This document shows positions 32,269 through 38,054 of a stretch of DNA of 38,054 nt, piece after piece (the first letter of the stretch is position 1; each line of letters begins with the position of its first letter). The DNA is from Streptomyces sp. NRRL F-6492 (GTDB taxonomy: Bacteria; Actinomycetota; Actinomycetes; Streptomycetales; Streptomycetaceae). The stretch is from assembly GCF_001280125.1 (NCBI RefSeq), contig NZ_LGEG01000252.1:1-38054 (forward strand). The letters run 5' to 3'. The translations under genes and the position numbers were made by a program. A model generated the notes under the pieces. That model was not told where the DNA came from. It worked only from the letters and a program-made list of their open reading frames with translations, and did no database searches.

Positions 32269-32895
32269 CTGTCGGAGGCAGGCCAGGCGTTTCCTGCCTA
32301 TGTCGCCGCCATAGGGGGGCTTCTGTTCTTGGCCTTCGTCTACTTCGCCTTCGGGCAGGCTGCCGCCACTCGCAATAGCGCCCAGACCGCCGCGGACGCA
32401 GCGGCGCTCGCGGCTGCCCAGGACGCACGGGATCAGTTGCGCGAGGGATGGCTCGACGTGATCCTCGACCCTACGCAGTGGAACGGGTTCCTTGAGGGCA
32501 GGGCGTTCGTGAAATTCTCCGCGTGCCAGCAGGCGGCCACCTTCGCTGCCAGAAACGGCGCGAGAATCTCGGGCGGTGGTTGTGAGCGCTTCTCCGGGGA
32601 GTACGAGGGCTTCAGCGTGACGGTGGAGACGACCGGAACGGAAGCACAGCAGGCCACCGCGTCTGCGAACGCCGTGATTGAGCCGAAGTGCCACTTCAAG
32701 GAACCGGAAGTGCCGGCGCCGGAGGACACCGAATCCGAGGAGCCGGAGGAAGAGGAGCCGGAACCGGAGGAGGAGCCGGAGCCGATTACGGGTCTGACCT
32801 GTGAGGGCGATGCCTGGACGATCGACCCCGACAACCCGGAACTTCCCAGTGTCACCGACCTCTTCACCGTTCGACTGACCGGCGACGACGAGTAA
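32269..32895 (+). CDS. tadG: TadG-like pilus protein with no normal start codon
   Basis: The protein frame reads GQAFPAYVAAIGGLLFLAFVYFAFGQAAATRNSAQTAADAAALAAAQDARDQ, the hydrophobic N-terminal helix and TadG-type signature. A soluble domain with several Cys follows, then an acidic Glu/Pro stretch (EEPEEEEPEPEEEPEP) and a short final domain. No ATG, GTG or TTG lies in this frame near the start; the closest candidate is CTG at 32269 with no ribosome binding site. A GTG at 32238 opens a plausible N-terminus (AAASSRGSRPVGG) in a different frame, so a one-base indel between 32238 and 32280 would join the two. The 5' end given here is therefore provisional. Confidence 0.7.
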   Translation: MSEAGQAFPAYVAAIGGLLFLAFVYFAFGQAAATRNSAQTAADAAALAAAQDARDQLREGWLDVILDPTQWNGFLEGRAFVKFSACQQAATFAARNGARISGGGCERFSGEYEGFSVTVETTGTEAQQATASANAVIEPKCHFKEPEVPAPEDTESEEPEEEEPEPEEEPEPITGLTCEGDAWTIDPDNPELPSVTDLFTVRLTGDDE

Positions 32896-32909
32896 AGGAA
32901 GCACCCTTC

Positions 32910-33482
32910 ATGAACGTTCGGTACGCACGAAGAGGGCGGGCCTCCCTCGCGGTCGCATCGGTGGTTCTCCTCGCGGTCGGCTGTGGGGCCGAGGAGAAGC
33001 CGAATGAGAACAAGCCGACCATGAAGACCACTTCTCCTCAGAAGAGCCAAGGAGGTCAAGAGCAGCCGACTGCTGAGGAGCCGACGGAAGAGCTGGCTGT
33101 CGTCAAGGGGCAGAAGGGGCTTGAACTGACGGTCAATTCGGTGGAGCGGGATGCCGGCGGCTTCATCACCGTCAAGGGAAGGCTGCGAAATGCCGCCGAG
33201 ACGGTCAGCGCGATTCCCCCGCAGACAAGTGGCAATGAGACCGAAGTGGTCAAGCACGGCACCTCTTTGGGGGGCGCCTCGCTCGTGGACTCCGTCGGAA
33301 AGAAGCGGTACTACGTGTTGAGGGACACGGACGGGCGGCCGCTGACCACCATCGGGCTCAACAGCCTCGGTCCCGGCAAGTCCACCGCCGTCTTCCTCCA
33401 ATTCCCCGCACCCCCCACCTCCACCACCGAAGTCTCCTTCCAACTCCCCACCTTCGAACCCGCCACCCTCAAGCTCTCCTGA
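32910..33482 (+). CDS. Lipoprotein of the Tad locus, unknown function
   Basis: This 190-aa exported lipoprotein has a basic start, a hydrophobic core and a lipobox LLAVGC-GAE, so a diacylglyceryl-Cys anchors it to the outer face of the membrane. A hydrophilic Lys/Gln/Glu-rich spacer (about 28-65) leads to a beta-rich domain (LELTVNSVERDAGGFITVKGRLRN, DTDGRPLTTIGLNSLGPGKSTAVFLQFPAPP) that looks like an immunoglobulin-type fold. The ATG at 32910 follows AAAGGAAG. It is between tadG (14 nt) and the OmpA-like gene (9 nt), so it is probably part of the pilus operon as an assembly or wall-anchoring factor. Confidence 0.85.
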   Translation: MNVRYARRGRASLAVASVVLLAVGCGAEEKPNENKPTMKTTSPQKSQGGQEQPTAEEPTEELAVVKGQKGLELTVNSVERDAGGFITVKGRLRNAAETVSAIPPQTSGNETEVVKHGTSLGGASLVDSVGKKRYYVLRDTDGRPLTTIGLNSLGPGKSTAVFLQFPAPPTSTTEVSFQLPTFEPATLKLS

Positions 33483-33491
33483 GGCGACGCC

Positions 33492-34109
33492 ATGACGACG
33501 ACACACCGCCGCCTCGCCGCAATCGCCCTCGTCTCCGTGGTCCTGTGGCCCGTCGCGCCCCTCGCCCACGCCGACGACCCGCCCGGCTCCGCCGGCACCG
33601 CGTCTCCCGTGCCCGTCATCGACGAGGACGCGCCGGGGCTGATGCTGCCCGACGGTGCCGTTCTCGCGGCCCCGAAGGTCCTCGACATCAAGCAGATCGT
33701 CGAGGAGGAGGGCGGGGCGCAGCGCCGCCAGGACACCAATGTGGACGTGACGTTCGCGCTGCAGGCCGAGGTGCTGTTCCCGAAGGACAGTGCCAAGCTC
33801 GGGGCCGCCGCCACGAGCCGGATCGCCGCGATCGCCGCCGAGATCGACAAGCAGGGCTCCGGTCGCGTCCGGGTCTTCGGCTTCACCGACAACCTCGGGA
33901 CGTACGAGCACGGCCTGAAGCTCTCGAAGCAGCGCGCCGCGGCCGTGCAGCAGGTGCTCGCCCGGAGCCTGGGCCCCGGCACCACCTTCGACATCCGCGG
34001 CTACAGCGAGGACTACCCGATCGCCGACAACGGCACCGAAGAGGGCCGCAAGAAGAACCGGCGCGTCGAGGTCTCCTTCCCCCGCACCACGCCTCCCGCC
34101 ACCCCCTGA
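33492..34109 (+). CDS. Secreted OmpA-like (peptidoglycan-binding) protein
   Basis: This 205-aa protein has a Sec signal cut near AHA-DD and a C-terminal OmpA/MotB domain (about 80-200): VTFALQAEVLFPKDSAKL, then VRVFGFTDNLGTYEHGLKLSKQRAAAVQQVL and EEGRKKNRRVEVSF, with the Asp and Arg that hold diaminopimelate. It should grip peptidoglycan non-covalently. Last in the Tad locus, it is the likely wall-side anchor or pore element. In Gram-negative Tad systems the OmpA protein is linked to the secretin, which is absent here. It ends 11 nt from the convergent gene. Confidence 0.92.
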   Translation: MTTTHRRLAAIALVSVVLWPVAPLAHADDPPGSAGTASPVPVIDEDAPGLMLPDGAVLAAPKVLDIKQIVEEEGGAQRRQDTNVDVTFALQAEVLFPKDSAKLGAAATSRIAAIAAEIDKQGSGRVRVFGFTDNLGTYEHGLKLSKQRAAAVQQVLARSLGPGTTFDIRGYSEDYPIADNGTEEGRKKNRRVEVSFPRTTPPATP

Positions 34110-34120
34110 GCCGGTCCGGT

Positions 34121-34939
34121 TCAGGCGCGCAGCGCCTCCAGGCGCCCCCGTACGGCGGCCGCCCGGCCCCGCACCTCCGCGGCCGGGAGGCCGCGGGGCG
34201 CGGGGAGCGCGGGGCGTTCGCCCCGGCAGGGCCCGCAGTCGCCGTCCCGGAGCGTGTCCGCGTACCCGGGAACACCGCAGGTGCCGCATTCGAGGATGCG
34301 GAGCGGGGCGGGGTCGCGCCGGACGGGGAGGGGCGGCAGCTTGTCGCCGAGGCGGCGGCGTACGAGTCCCGCCGGGTGGTGGACGGACCGCGGGAGGCCG
34401 GTGGTGAGGGCGCGCAGGACCTCGTCCTCGCCGGCGTCCCGGTCGAACCACTCCTCCACGAGCGGGACGAGCGCCCGGCACTCGGCGTGGGACAGGGACA
34501 GGGCGGAGTTCGTACGGCCGAGCGCGGCGAGCAGGACGTAGGCCCGGGACCGTTTCGGCGCCCGCGCCTCCCGGGGGGCGTCGCCCTGCTGGAAGGCGGC
34601 CCACCAGACGCTGTCGCGCGGCGTACGGGTGAACCACGTACGGGTGATCCACCGCCCGCCCAGGCACTCGCGGCCCCGCCGCAGATGACCGGCCCGCTGG
34701 ATGCGGTTGAGCGCGGTCCGGAGGGCGCACTGTCCGTACGGCAGGTGCTTGGCCAGCGTCTTCACCGCGATGTCGCTGCCCTCGGGCAGTCGGTCGATGT
34801 ACGCGGCGACGGCGGCCTCACGGGCCGGAAGGTGGGCGAAGTCCTGGGGGCCGCGTGCTTCCTGCTGCGGCGCGGAGCGCTTTCCGTACCCCGGGCTGGC
34901 CAGGGGGTGGAGGGCTTCACTAAAATCGGCGTCAGCCAT
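34121..34939 (-). CDS. HTH DNA-binding protein with C-terminal zinc ribbon
   Basis: This 272-aa protein has an N-terminal winged-helix domain (about 35-110: LPAREAAVAAYIDRLPEGSDIAVKTLAKHLPYGQCALRTALNRIQRAGHL...GGRWITRTWFTRTPRD). A helical middle follows (SRAYVLLAALGRTNSALSLSHAECRALVPLVEEWF), then a zinc ribbon CGTC...CGPC near residues 220-240. It is a common Streptomyces family with multiple copies per genome; I know no proven function. The ATG at 34939 has TAGGAG at 9 nt. It has its own promoter and a long structured leader. Confidence 0.8.
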   Translation of the reverse strand: MADADFSEALHPLASPGYGKRSAPQQEARGPQDFAHLPAREAAVAAYIDRLPEGSDIAVKTLAKHLPYGQCALRTALNRIQRAGHLRRGRECLGGRWITRTWFTRTPRDSVWWAAFQQGDAPREARAPKRSRAYVLLAALGRTNSALSLSHAECRALVPLVEEWFDRDAGEDEVLRALTTGLPRSVHHPAGLVRRRLGDKLPPLPVRRDPAPLRILECGTCGVPGYADTLRDGDCGPCRGERPALPAPRGLPAAEVRGRAAAVRGRLEALRA

Positions 34940-34978
34940 GTGGATCGACTCCTAGCAGATTCTCGATCTTGATGGTGA

Positions 34979-35067
34979 GACCCCCGCGAGGTGTTGGTGC
35001 ACCTCGGTGGGGGTCGTTTGTTTTCAGTTCTGCGCCCACGCTAGAGGCATATGACACTGCGTGGCAA
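34979..35067 (-). promoter_or_regulatory. Promoter and hairpin leader of the HTH gene
   Basis: On the minus strand TTGCCA (35067-35062), an 18-bp spacer and TAGCGT (35043-35038) make a good housekeeping promoter, predicting a leader of about 90 nt. Most of this is a two-step hairpin at 34979-35015: GACCCCC/GGGGGTC outer stem, GAGGTG/CACCTC inner stem, asymmetric internal loop, 6-nt apical loop. It could act as an RNA or protein-binding control element. Confidence 0.5.
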
Positions 35068-35142
35068 GTCGACGACTCTCCGTCAACTCGGGGGGTGGGT
35101 GGGCGGGTTCGTCCAGACCCGATCCCCTTCCGTAGAAGAGCG

Positions 35143-35169
35143 CCCGAAGCCCGGAACCCGAGCTTCGGG
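35143..35169 (-). terminator. Hairpin after the Pro-rich membrane protein gene
   Basis: An 8-bp perfect stem CCCGAAGC/GCTTCGGG (35143-35150 with 35162-35169) with an 11-nt loop lies 27 nt past the minus-strand stop. Confidence 0.5.
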
Positions 35170-35196
35170 ACCGCCGCCCCAGGGTGCCCGCCGCGC

Positions 35197-36069
35197 TCAG
35201 GCGCGCGGCTTCCAGAGGGTGACCCGGAGGCCGATCTGCGTGGGCGGTTCCCCGATCGTGGAGGAGTCGCCCCCGATGAAGCCGGTGATCACGACCCGGG
35301 CGATGTTGCCCTTGTCGGTCACGACGCAGAGGACGGTCTTCGCGGGAAGGTCCCACTCGTGCATCCTGGCCTCGGTGAAACCGCCGACCCGGGCGGCCCT
35401 GGCGCAGTCGGCGGCCTTCTCCGAGGGTTCCGTGGACTGGAGTTGGGCGGCGTTGCGGCCGTTCTTCAGGGCGAGGATGCCGTAGACCGACTGCCGGTAC
35501 GTCAGGTCGGCCTCCACCGGGACCCCGGTCTCGCCGGCCTTCTCCTCCAGGGCCGCCCACTCGTCGTCCGTGTACCGGTGGGTGCCCGGCGCGTCGAAGT
35601 CGATGGAGCCGAGGTCGGAACCGGGAGGCAGGCCCAGGGACATGGTCTGCTCGGCGTAGGACTCCTCGTACGACTCGCTCGCCGGAGGCGCGGAGCCCTC
35701 GTCGGCCGACGGGTCCCCGGACTCCCGGGGCGTCGAGGAGGGGCCGTCCGAGGAGACCTGCGAAGGGGGCTTCGAGGCGGTGGCCGGCGCGGGGGTTCCC
35801 GTCGTCGCCGCGGGGGTCTGCCGCGCGGACGGCTTGGCGTCCGGCGGGCCGTCCCCCCTGTCCGTGAGGGCCGCGGTCAGGACGGCGCCCCCCAGCGAGA
35901 AGACGCCGGCGATGACCGCGCCGATGATCGTGATGCGGACGCCCTCGCTCTGCCGGGCGAACCAGCCCCGCCGCCGGGGCGGTCGCGGGGGAGGCGGCGG
36001 GAACGGACCCGTGGGCGAACCGGGGCCCGGCTGCGGGTGGCTGCTCGGAGGCGTGGGGGCCGTGGACAC
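35197..36069 (-). CDS. Membrane-anchored protein with Pro-rich cytoplasmic N-terminus, unknown function
   Basis: This 290-aa protein has a cytoplasmic Pro/Gly-rich tail (about 1-45: PTPPSSHPQPGPGSPTGPFP), a basic RR stop region, one membrane helix (about 52-75: ITIIGAVIAGVFSLGGAVLTAAL) and a Ser/Thr/Pro/Glu linker. The outer domain (about 175-290) has WAALEEKAGETGVPVEADLTYRQSVYGILALKNGRNAAQLQST and two Cys. I do not recognise the outer domain. The GTG at 36069 is chosen for the GAGGAAAAGG about 7 nt upstream; the longer frame has no support. It is divergent from the gene at 36394. Confidence 0.75.
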   Translation of the reverse strand: MSTAPTPPSSHPQPGPGSPTGPFPPPPPRPPRRRGWFARQSEGVRITIIGAVIAGVFSLGGAVLTAALTDRGDGPPDAKPSARQTPAATTGTPAPATASKPPSQVSSDGPSSTPRESGDPSADEGSAPPASESYEESYAEQTMSLGLPPGSDLGSIDFDAPGTHRYTDDEWAALEEKAGETGVPVEADLTYRQSVYGILALKNGRNAAQLQSTEPSEKAADCARAARVGGFTEARMHEWDLPAKTVLCVVTDKGNIARVVITGFIGGDSSTIGEPPTQIGLRVTLWKPRA

Positions 36070-36119
36070 CGGAAAACCTTTTCCTCTCGGCTGCTGACGG
36101 AAAGCGCCCTGCCCCTTCT

Positions 36120-36145
36120 CCCCGGGAACCCCGGGGTTCCCGGGG
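36120..36145. repeat. 26-bp perfect palindrome in a divergent intergenic region
   Basis: The arms CCCCGGGAACCCC (36120-36132) and GGGGTTCCCGGGG (36133-36145) are exact complements with no spacer. They lie 51 bp before the GTG of the minus-strand gene, within the 324-bp gap 36070-36393. The rest of the gap shows no coding sense. Confidence 0.9.
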
Positions 36146-36393
36146 CGGGCCGAAGGGTGACGCGGTGATGATCGGACGTGGTCAACGGACCTTACCGTGA
36201 GCCCTGTTGCCGTCACGCGGCCATATGTGCGGTGACCGGCACCGTCCCCCCGCCCCCATTCGCTCGTACGCGCGTCCGACTCTGCACGAAAGGGGGACAC
36301 CAGGGGCCTTCTGTGGAAAACCTCGCGAAAGTCATTCCCGGGAAAGCGCAAAAGGGGCGGGACGCGGTCGCCGCACAGGAGCATTCTGGACGG

Positions 36394-36768
36394 ATGACGA
36401 CGACGCCGAGCGTGACGCCGGGTGTGCAGTTGGTCAGTGACCTCGTCACCCGGATTCCCGAGTTCCGTGAGGCCTACGAGACCCATGTCCTCCACCAGGG
36501 CGGCGTGCTGCCGCACGTGTTCTTCTGGAACGTCGTCCAGGGCACCGTCCGCTCCTTCCTCGGCGAGGACCCGGCCGCCCCCGACTGGCGCCGCACCCTC
36601 GCCTTCCTGGAGGAGGAGAGCCGCCGGGGGGTCCTCGGCGTCGACGAGGTCATCGTCACCTCCTTCCTGGGCGACCTGCCCTCCCCGCACGAGCCCGGAC
36701 ACGCGATCGTCCACCGGCTCGGCCCCGTCATGGCCGGGAAGTTCGCCCGCATGAGACCGCTCGGCTGA
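36394..36768 (+). CDS. Small conserved protein of unknown function
   Basis: This 124-aa cytoplasmic protein of mixed helical character (VQLVSDLVTRIPEFREAYETHVLHQGGVLPHVFFWNVVQGTVRSFLG, then RRTLAFLEEESRRG and GVDEVIVTSFLGDLPSP) has no signal or membrane segment. The pattern of N-terminal helix, PEFREAYE and acidic middle helix is seen in small cytosolic proteins often found near immunity or toxin genes, but no partner is visible here, so no role is claimed. The ATG at 36394 has AGGAG about 12 nt upstream, a little far. Confidence 0.7.
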   Translation: MTTTPSVTPGVQLVSDLVTRIPEFREAYETHVLHQGGVLPHVFFWNVVQGTVRSFLGEDPAAPDWRRTLAFLEEESRRGVLGVDEVIVTSFLGDLPSPHEPGHAIVHRLGPVMAGKFARMRPLG

Positions 36769-36829
36769 CCCGCGCGCCCCTCCTCGCCCGCCAACAGCCT
36801 CTGTTCACAAGCTCGTTGGGTATCGTTCC

Positions 36830-37957
36830 GTGGACACGCCGGGGGTGACGCGCCCCGGCGCGGACCGGGGGGGTGGCGGAAGCGTGCTGAGTGACGAGGA
36901 CGTCCTGGCGGCCGTGCGGCGCGGTCTCCAGGAGCGCGGTGAGGCCGGGCAGGCGCTCCCGGAGGAAGCGGACATCTCCCGGCACCTGCTGCTCGACGGG
37001 AAGATCCTGCGCTCCGTCGAGACCCGCACGGAGGAGGAGCGGTTCCACCAGGGCTTCATCGACCTGTCGGACCGGCCCGTGTACCGCTCCAGCATCCACG
37101 CGCACCGCATACCGCCCCCCGAGGACCCCGCCTCCGAGACGACGCTGGAACTGGTGCGGCGCGGTTCGGTGGACGACCGGTCCTGCGACTGCGGCAACGG
37201 CCTGGTGGCCTGCGAACGCTGCAAGGGGGTCGGCGAGCTGCCGTGCGTCCCCGCCAGGGCCTGCGGCGACTGTCACGGGATCGCCGGCTGCCTGTGGTGC
37301 GACGGCACCGGCCGCCGCGGCCGGCAGTCGCGCGACCGGGGGGACGCCGGGCGCGCGGGAAGGGAGGGACGCGTCACGTGCGGCCAGTGCGGCACCAGGG
37401 AAGCGGCGTGCGCCGGGTGCGGCGGGCGCGGCAAGATCACCTGCGCCCGGTGCGACGGGACGGGGTCCCGGGCCTGCCCCGACTGCGACCGGGCGGGCAC
37501 CGTGCCCCACCGGCGCTGCGGGGGCACCGCGAGGACCGTGACGTGGACCGAGGGCGTCATCACCAGAAGCCCGTTCGTCGTCAAGGTCAAGGTCTCCACC
37601 CCCGTCCTGCCGTACGGGGCGTGGCGCAGCGCCCGCGACCACGGGGACTGGACCGACGTTCGCGTGGTCGGCGAACGGTCCTCCCTGGCGCGCGACGTCG
37701 AAGAGCGGGTGGCCGGGATCCTGGAGCCGTGGCTGACCCCGCACGAGGGGGAGGTGGGCCGCCGGGTCACCCTGCGCCACCTGTCCCTGGCGCGCGTCAC
37801 CCTCGCCTCGCAGCCCCACCGGGTGTTCTTCGTCGTCCCCGCGCACGACGGGCCGTACGTCGCCGTGTGGCCCTCCGAGAAGCGGGCCCGGCTGATCGGC
37901 GCCGTCGCCCTGGCGGCCCTGGTGACCCTCGTCGTCGTGTGGCGCCTCCTGGCCTGA
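36830..37957 (+). CDS. DnaJ-type zinc-finger membrane protein lacking a J domain
   Basis: This protein of about 375 aa has no HPD-bearing J domain. An N-terminal region of about 110 residues leads into a long Cys-rich block (about 118-235): CDC, CERCKGVG, CGDC, CLWCDGTG, CGQC, CAGCGGRG, CARCDGTG and CPDC. These are repeats of the DnaJ CxxCxGxG zinc-binding type, enough for four or so zinc sites. A beta-rich domain follows, and one C-terminal membrane helix (AVALAALVTLVVVWRLL) anchors it with the Cys block on the cytoplasmic side. The GTG at 36830 is used; the in-frame GTG at 36884 (LSDEDVLAAVRRGL) fits as well. It may be a chaperone-like holdase. Confidence 0.8.
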   Translation: MDTPGVTRPGADRGGGGSVLSDEDVLAAVRRGLQERGEAGQALPEEADISRHLLLDGKILRSVETRTEEERFHQGFIDLSDRPVYRSSIHAHRIPPPEDPASETTLELVRRGSVDDRSCDCGNGLVACERCKGVGELPCVPARACGDCHGIAGCLWCDGTGRRGRQSRDRGDAGRAGREGRVTCGQCGTREAACAGCGGRGKITCARCDGTGSRACPDCDRAGTVPHRRCGGTARTVTWTEGVITRSPFVVKVKVSTPVLPYGAWRSARDHGDWTDVRVVGERSSLARDVEERVAGILEPWLTPHEGEVGRRVTLRHLSLARVTLASQPHRVFFVVPAHDGPYVAVWPSEKRARLIGAVALAALVTLVVVWRLLA

Positions 37958-37989
37958 CCCGGGCCGACTCCGGACCGTCGCGCCCGGAC

Positions 37990-38054
37990 CGCCCCGGGGC
38001 CGCCCTCCGCCCCGGGGTCGCCCTCCGCCCCGGGGCCGCCCCCCGCCCCGGGCC
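37990..38054. repeat. 18-bp tandem repeats at the window end
   Basis: Units of CGCCCCGGGGCCGCCCTC type start at 37990, 38008 and 38026, each with at most one or two changes, and a partial fourth runs off the window. They lie after the stop at 37957, so they are non-coding unless a gene begins beyond the edge. Confidence 0.85.

Noticed and set aside
24088..34109. Locus as a type II secretion system or type IVa pilus
   Set aside because: Flp pilin with the G|xxxxEY site, TadZ, SAF/RcpC and the paired T2SSF proteins are specific to Tad.
34979..35015. Hairpin as a terminator of a plus-strand gene (it is followed by a T-rich run on the plus strand)
   Set aside because: No plus-strand gene ends before it; the nearest upstream gene is on the minus strand. 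A leader role is more likely.

Overview
The DNA is very GC-rich with strong third-position GC bias, GTG starts and purine-rich ribosome binding sites. It carries chaplin, melC1/melC2 tyrosinase, chitinase and GTP-dependent PEP carboxykinase genes, so it is almost certainly a Streptomyces (or close relative) chromosome segment. I see no rRNA, tRNA, CRISPR array, transposase or phage module, and most of it reads as core or common accessory chromosome.

Region 1 (1-6.8 kb), cell surface and envelope: the tail of an LPETG sortase substrate; a ChpH-like chaplin with an unusual Asp-rich tail behind a near-perfect sigma-BldN promoter; the melC1-melC2 tyrosinase pair (minus strand); a DUF5949-like protein; a VKOR-type redox membrane protein followed by a GH26-like glycosidase; a small secreted protein; and a haemolysin III/PAQR membrane protein co-transcribed with a TetR regulator, with an 18-bp perfect palindrome in front of the pair.

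Region 2 (6.9-12.5 kb), central metabolism and envelope: pckG, a small frame-broken secreted-peptide gene, a small conserved protein behind an AT-rich palindrome, an alanine-type aminotransferase and an MptB-like polyprenyl-phosphomannose mannosyltransferase.

Region 3 (12.5-17.9 kb), a compact D-amino-acid locus: a D-aminoacylase-type deacylase and a DSD1-type D-amino-acid dehydratase on the minus strand are divergent from a translationally coupled PfkB sugar kinase - IclR regulator - RidA operon. A dyad lies in the shared upstream region. The enzymes make chemical sense together: deacylation gives a free D-amino acid, the PLP dehydratase gives an enamine/imine, and RidA hydrolyses it.

Region 4 (18-24 kb): an EcsC-like protein with a 15-bp repeat tail, a secreted M14 carboxypeptidase, a soluble Ser/Thr kinase with a PH-like tail, and a secreted CBM-FnIII-GH18 chitinase with a DasR-type (dre) operator in its promoter.

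Region 5 (24-34.1 kb): a complete-looking actinobacterial Tad/Flp pilus locus on the plus strand: zinc-ribbon protein, SAF/RcpC, TadZ, two TadE pseudopilins, TadA, TadB, TadC, a degenerate LuxR-type response regulator, Flp pilin, TadG, a lipoprotein and an OmpA-like protein. No prepilin peptidase (TadV) gene is in the window, and tadG has no normal in-frame start codon.

Region 6 (34.1-38 kb): an HTH/zinc-ribbon protein with a hairpin leader, a Pro-rich membrane-anchored protein next to a 26-bp palindrome, a small conserved protein, and a DnaJ-type zinc-finger membrane protein without a J domain.
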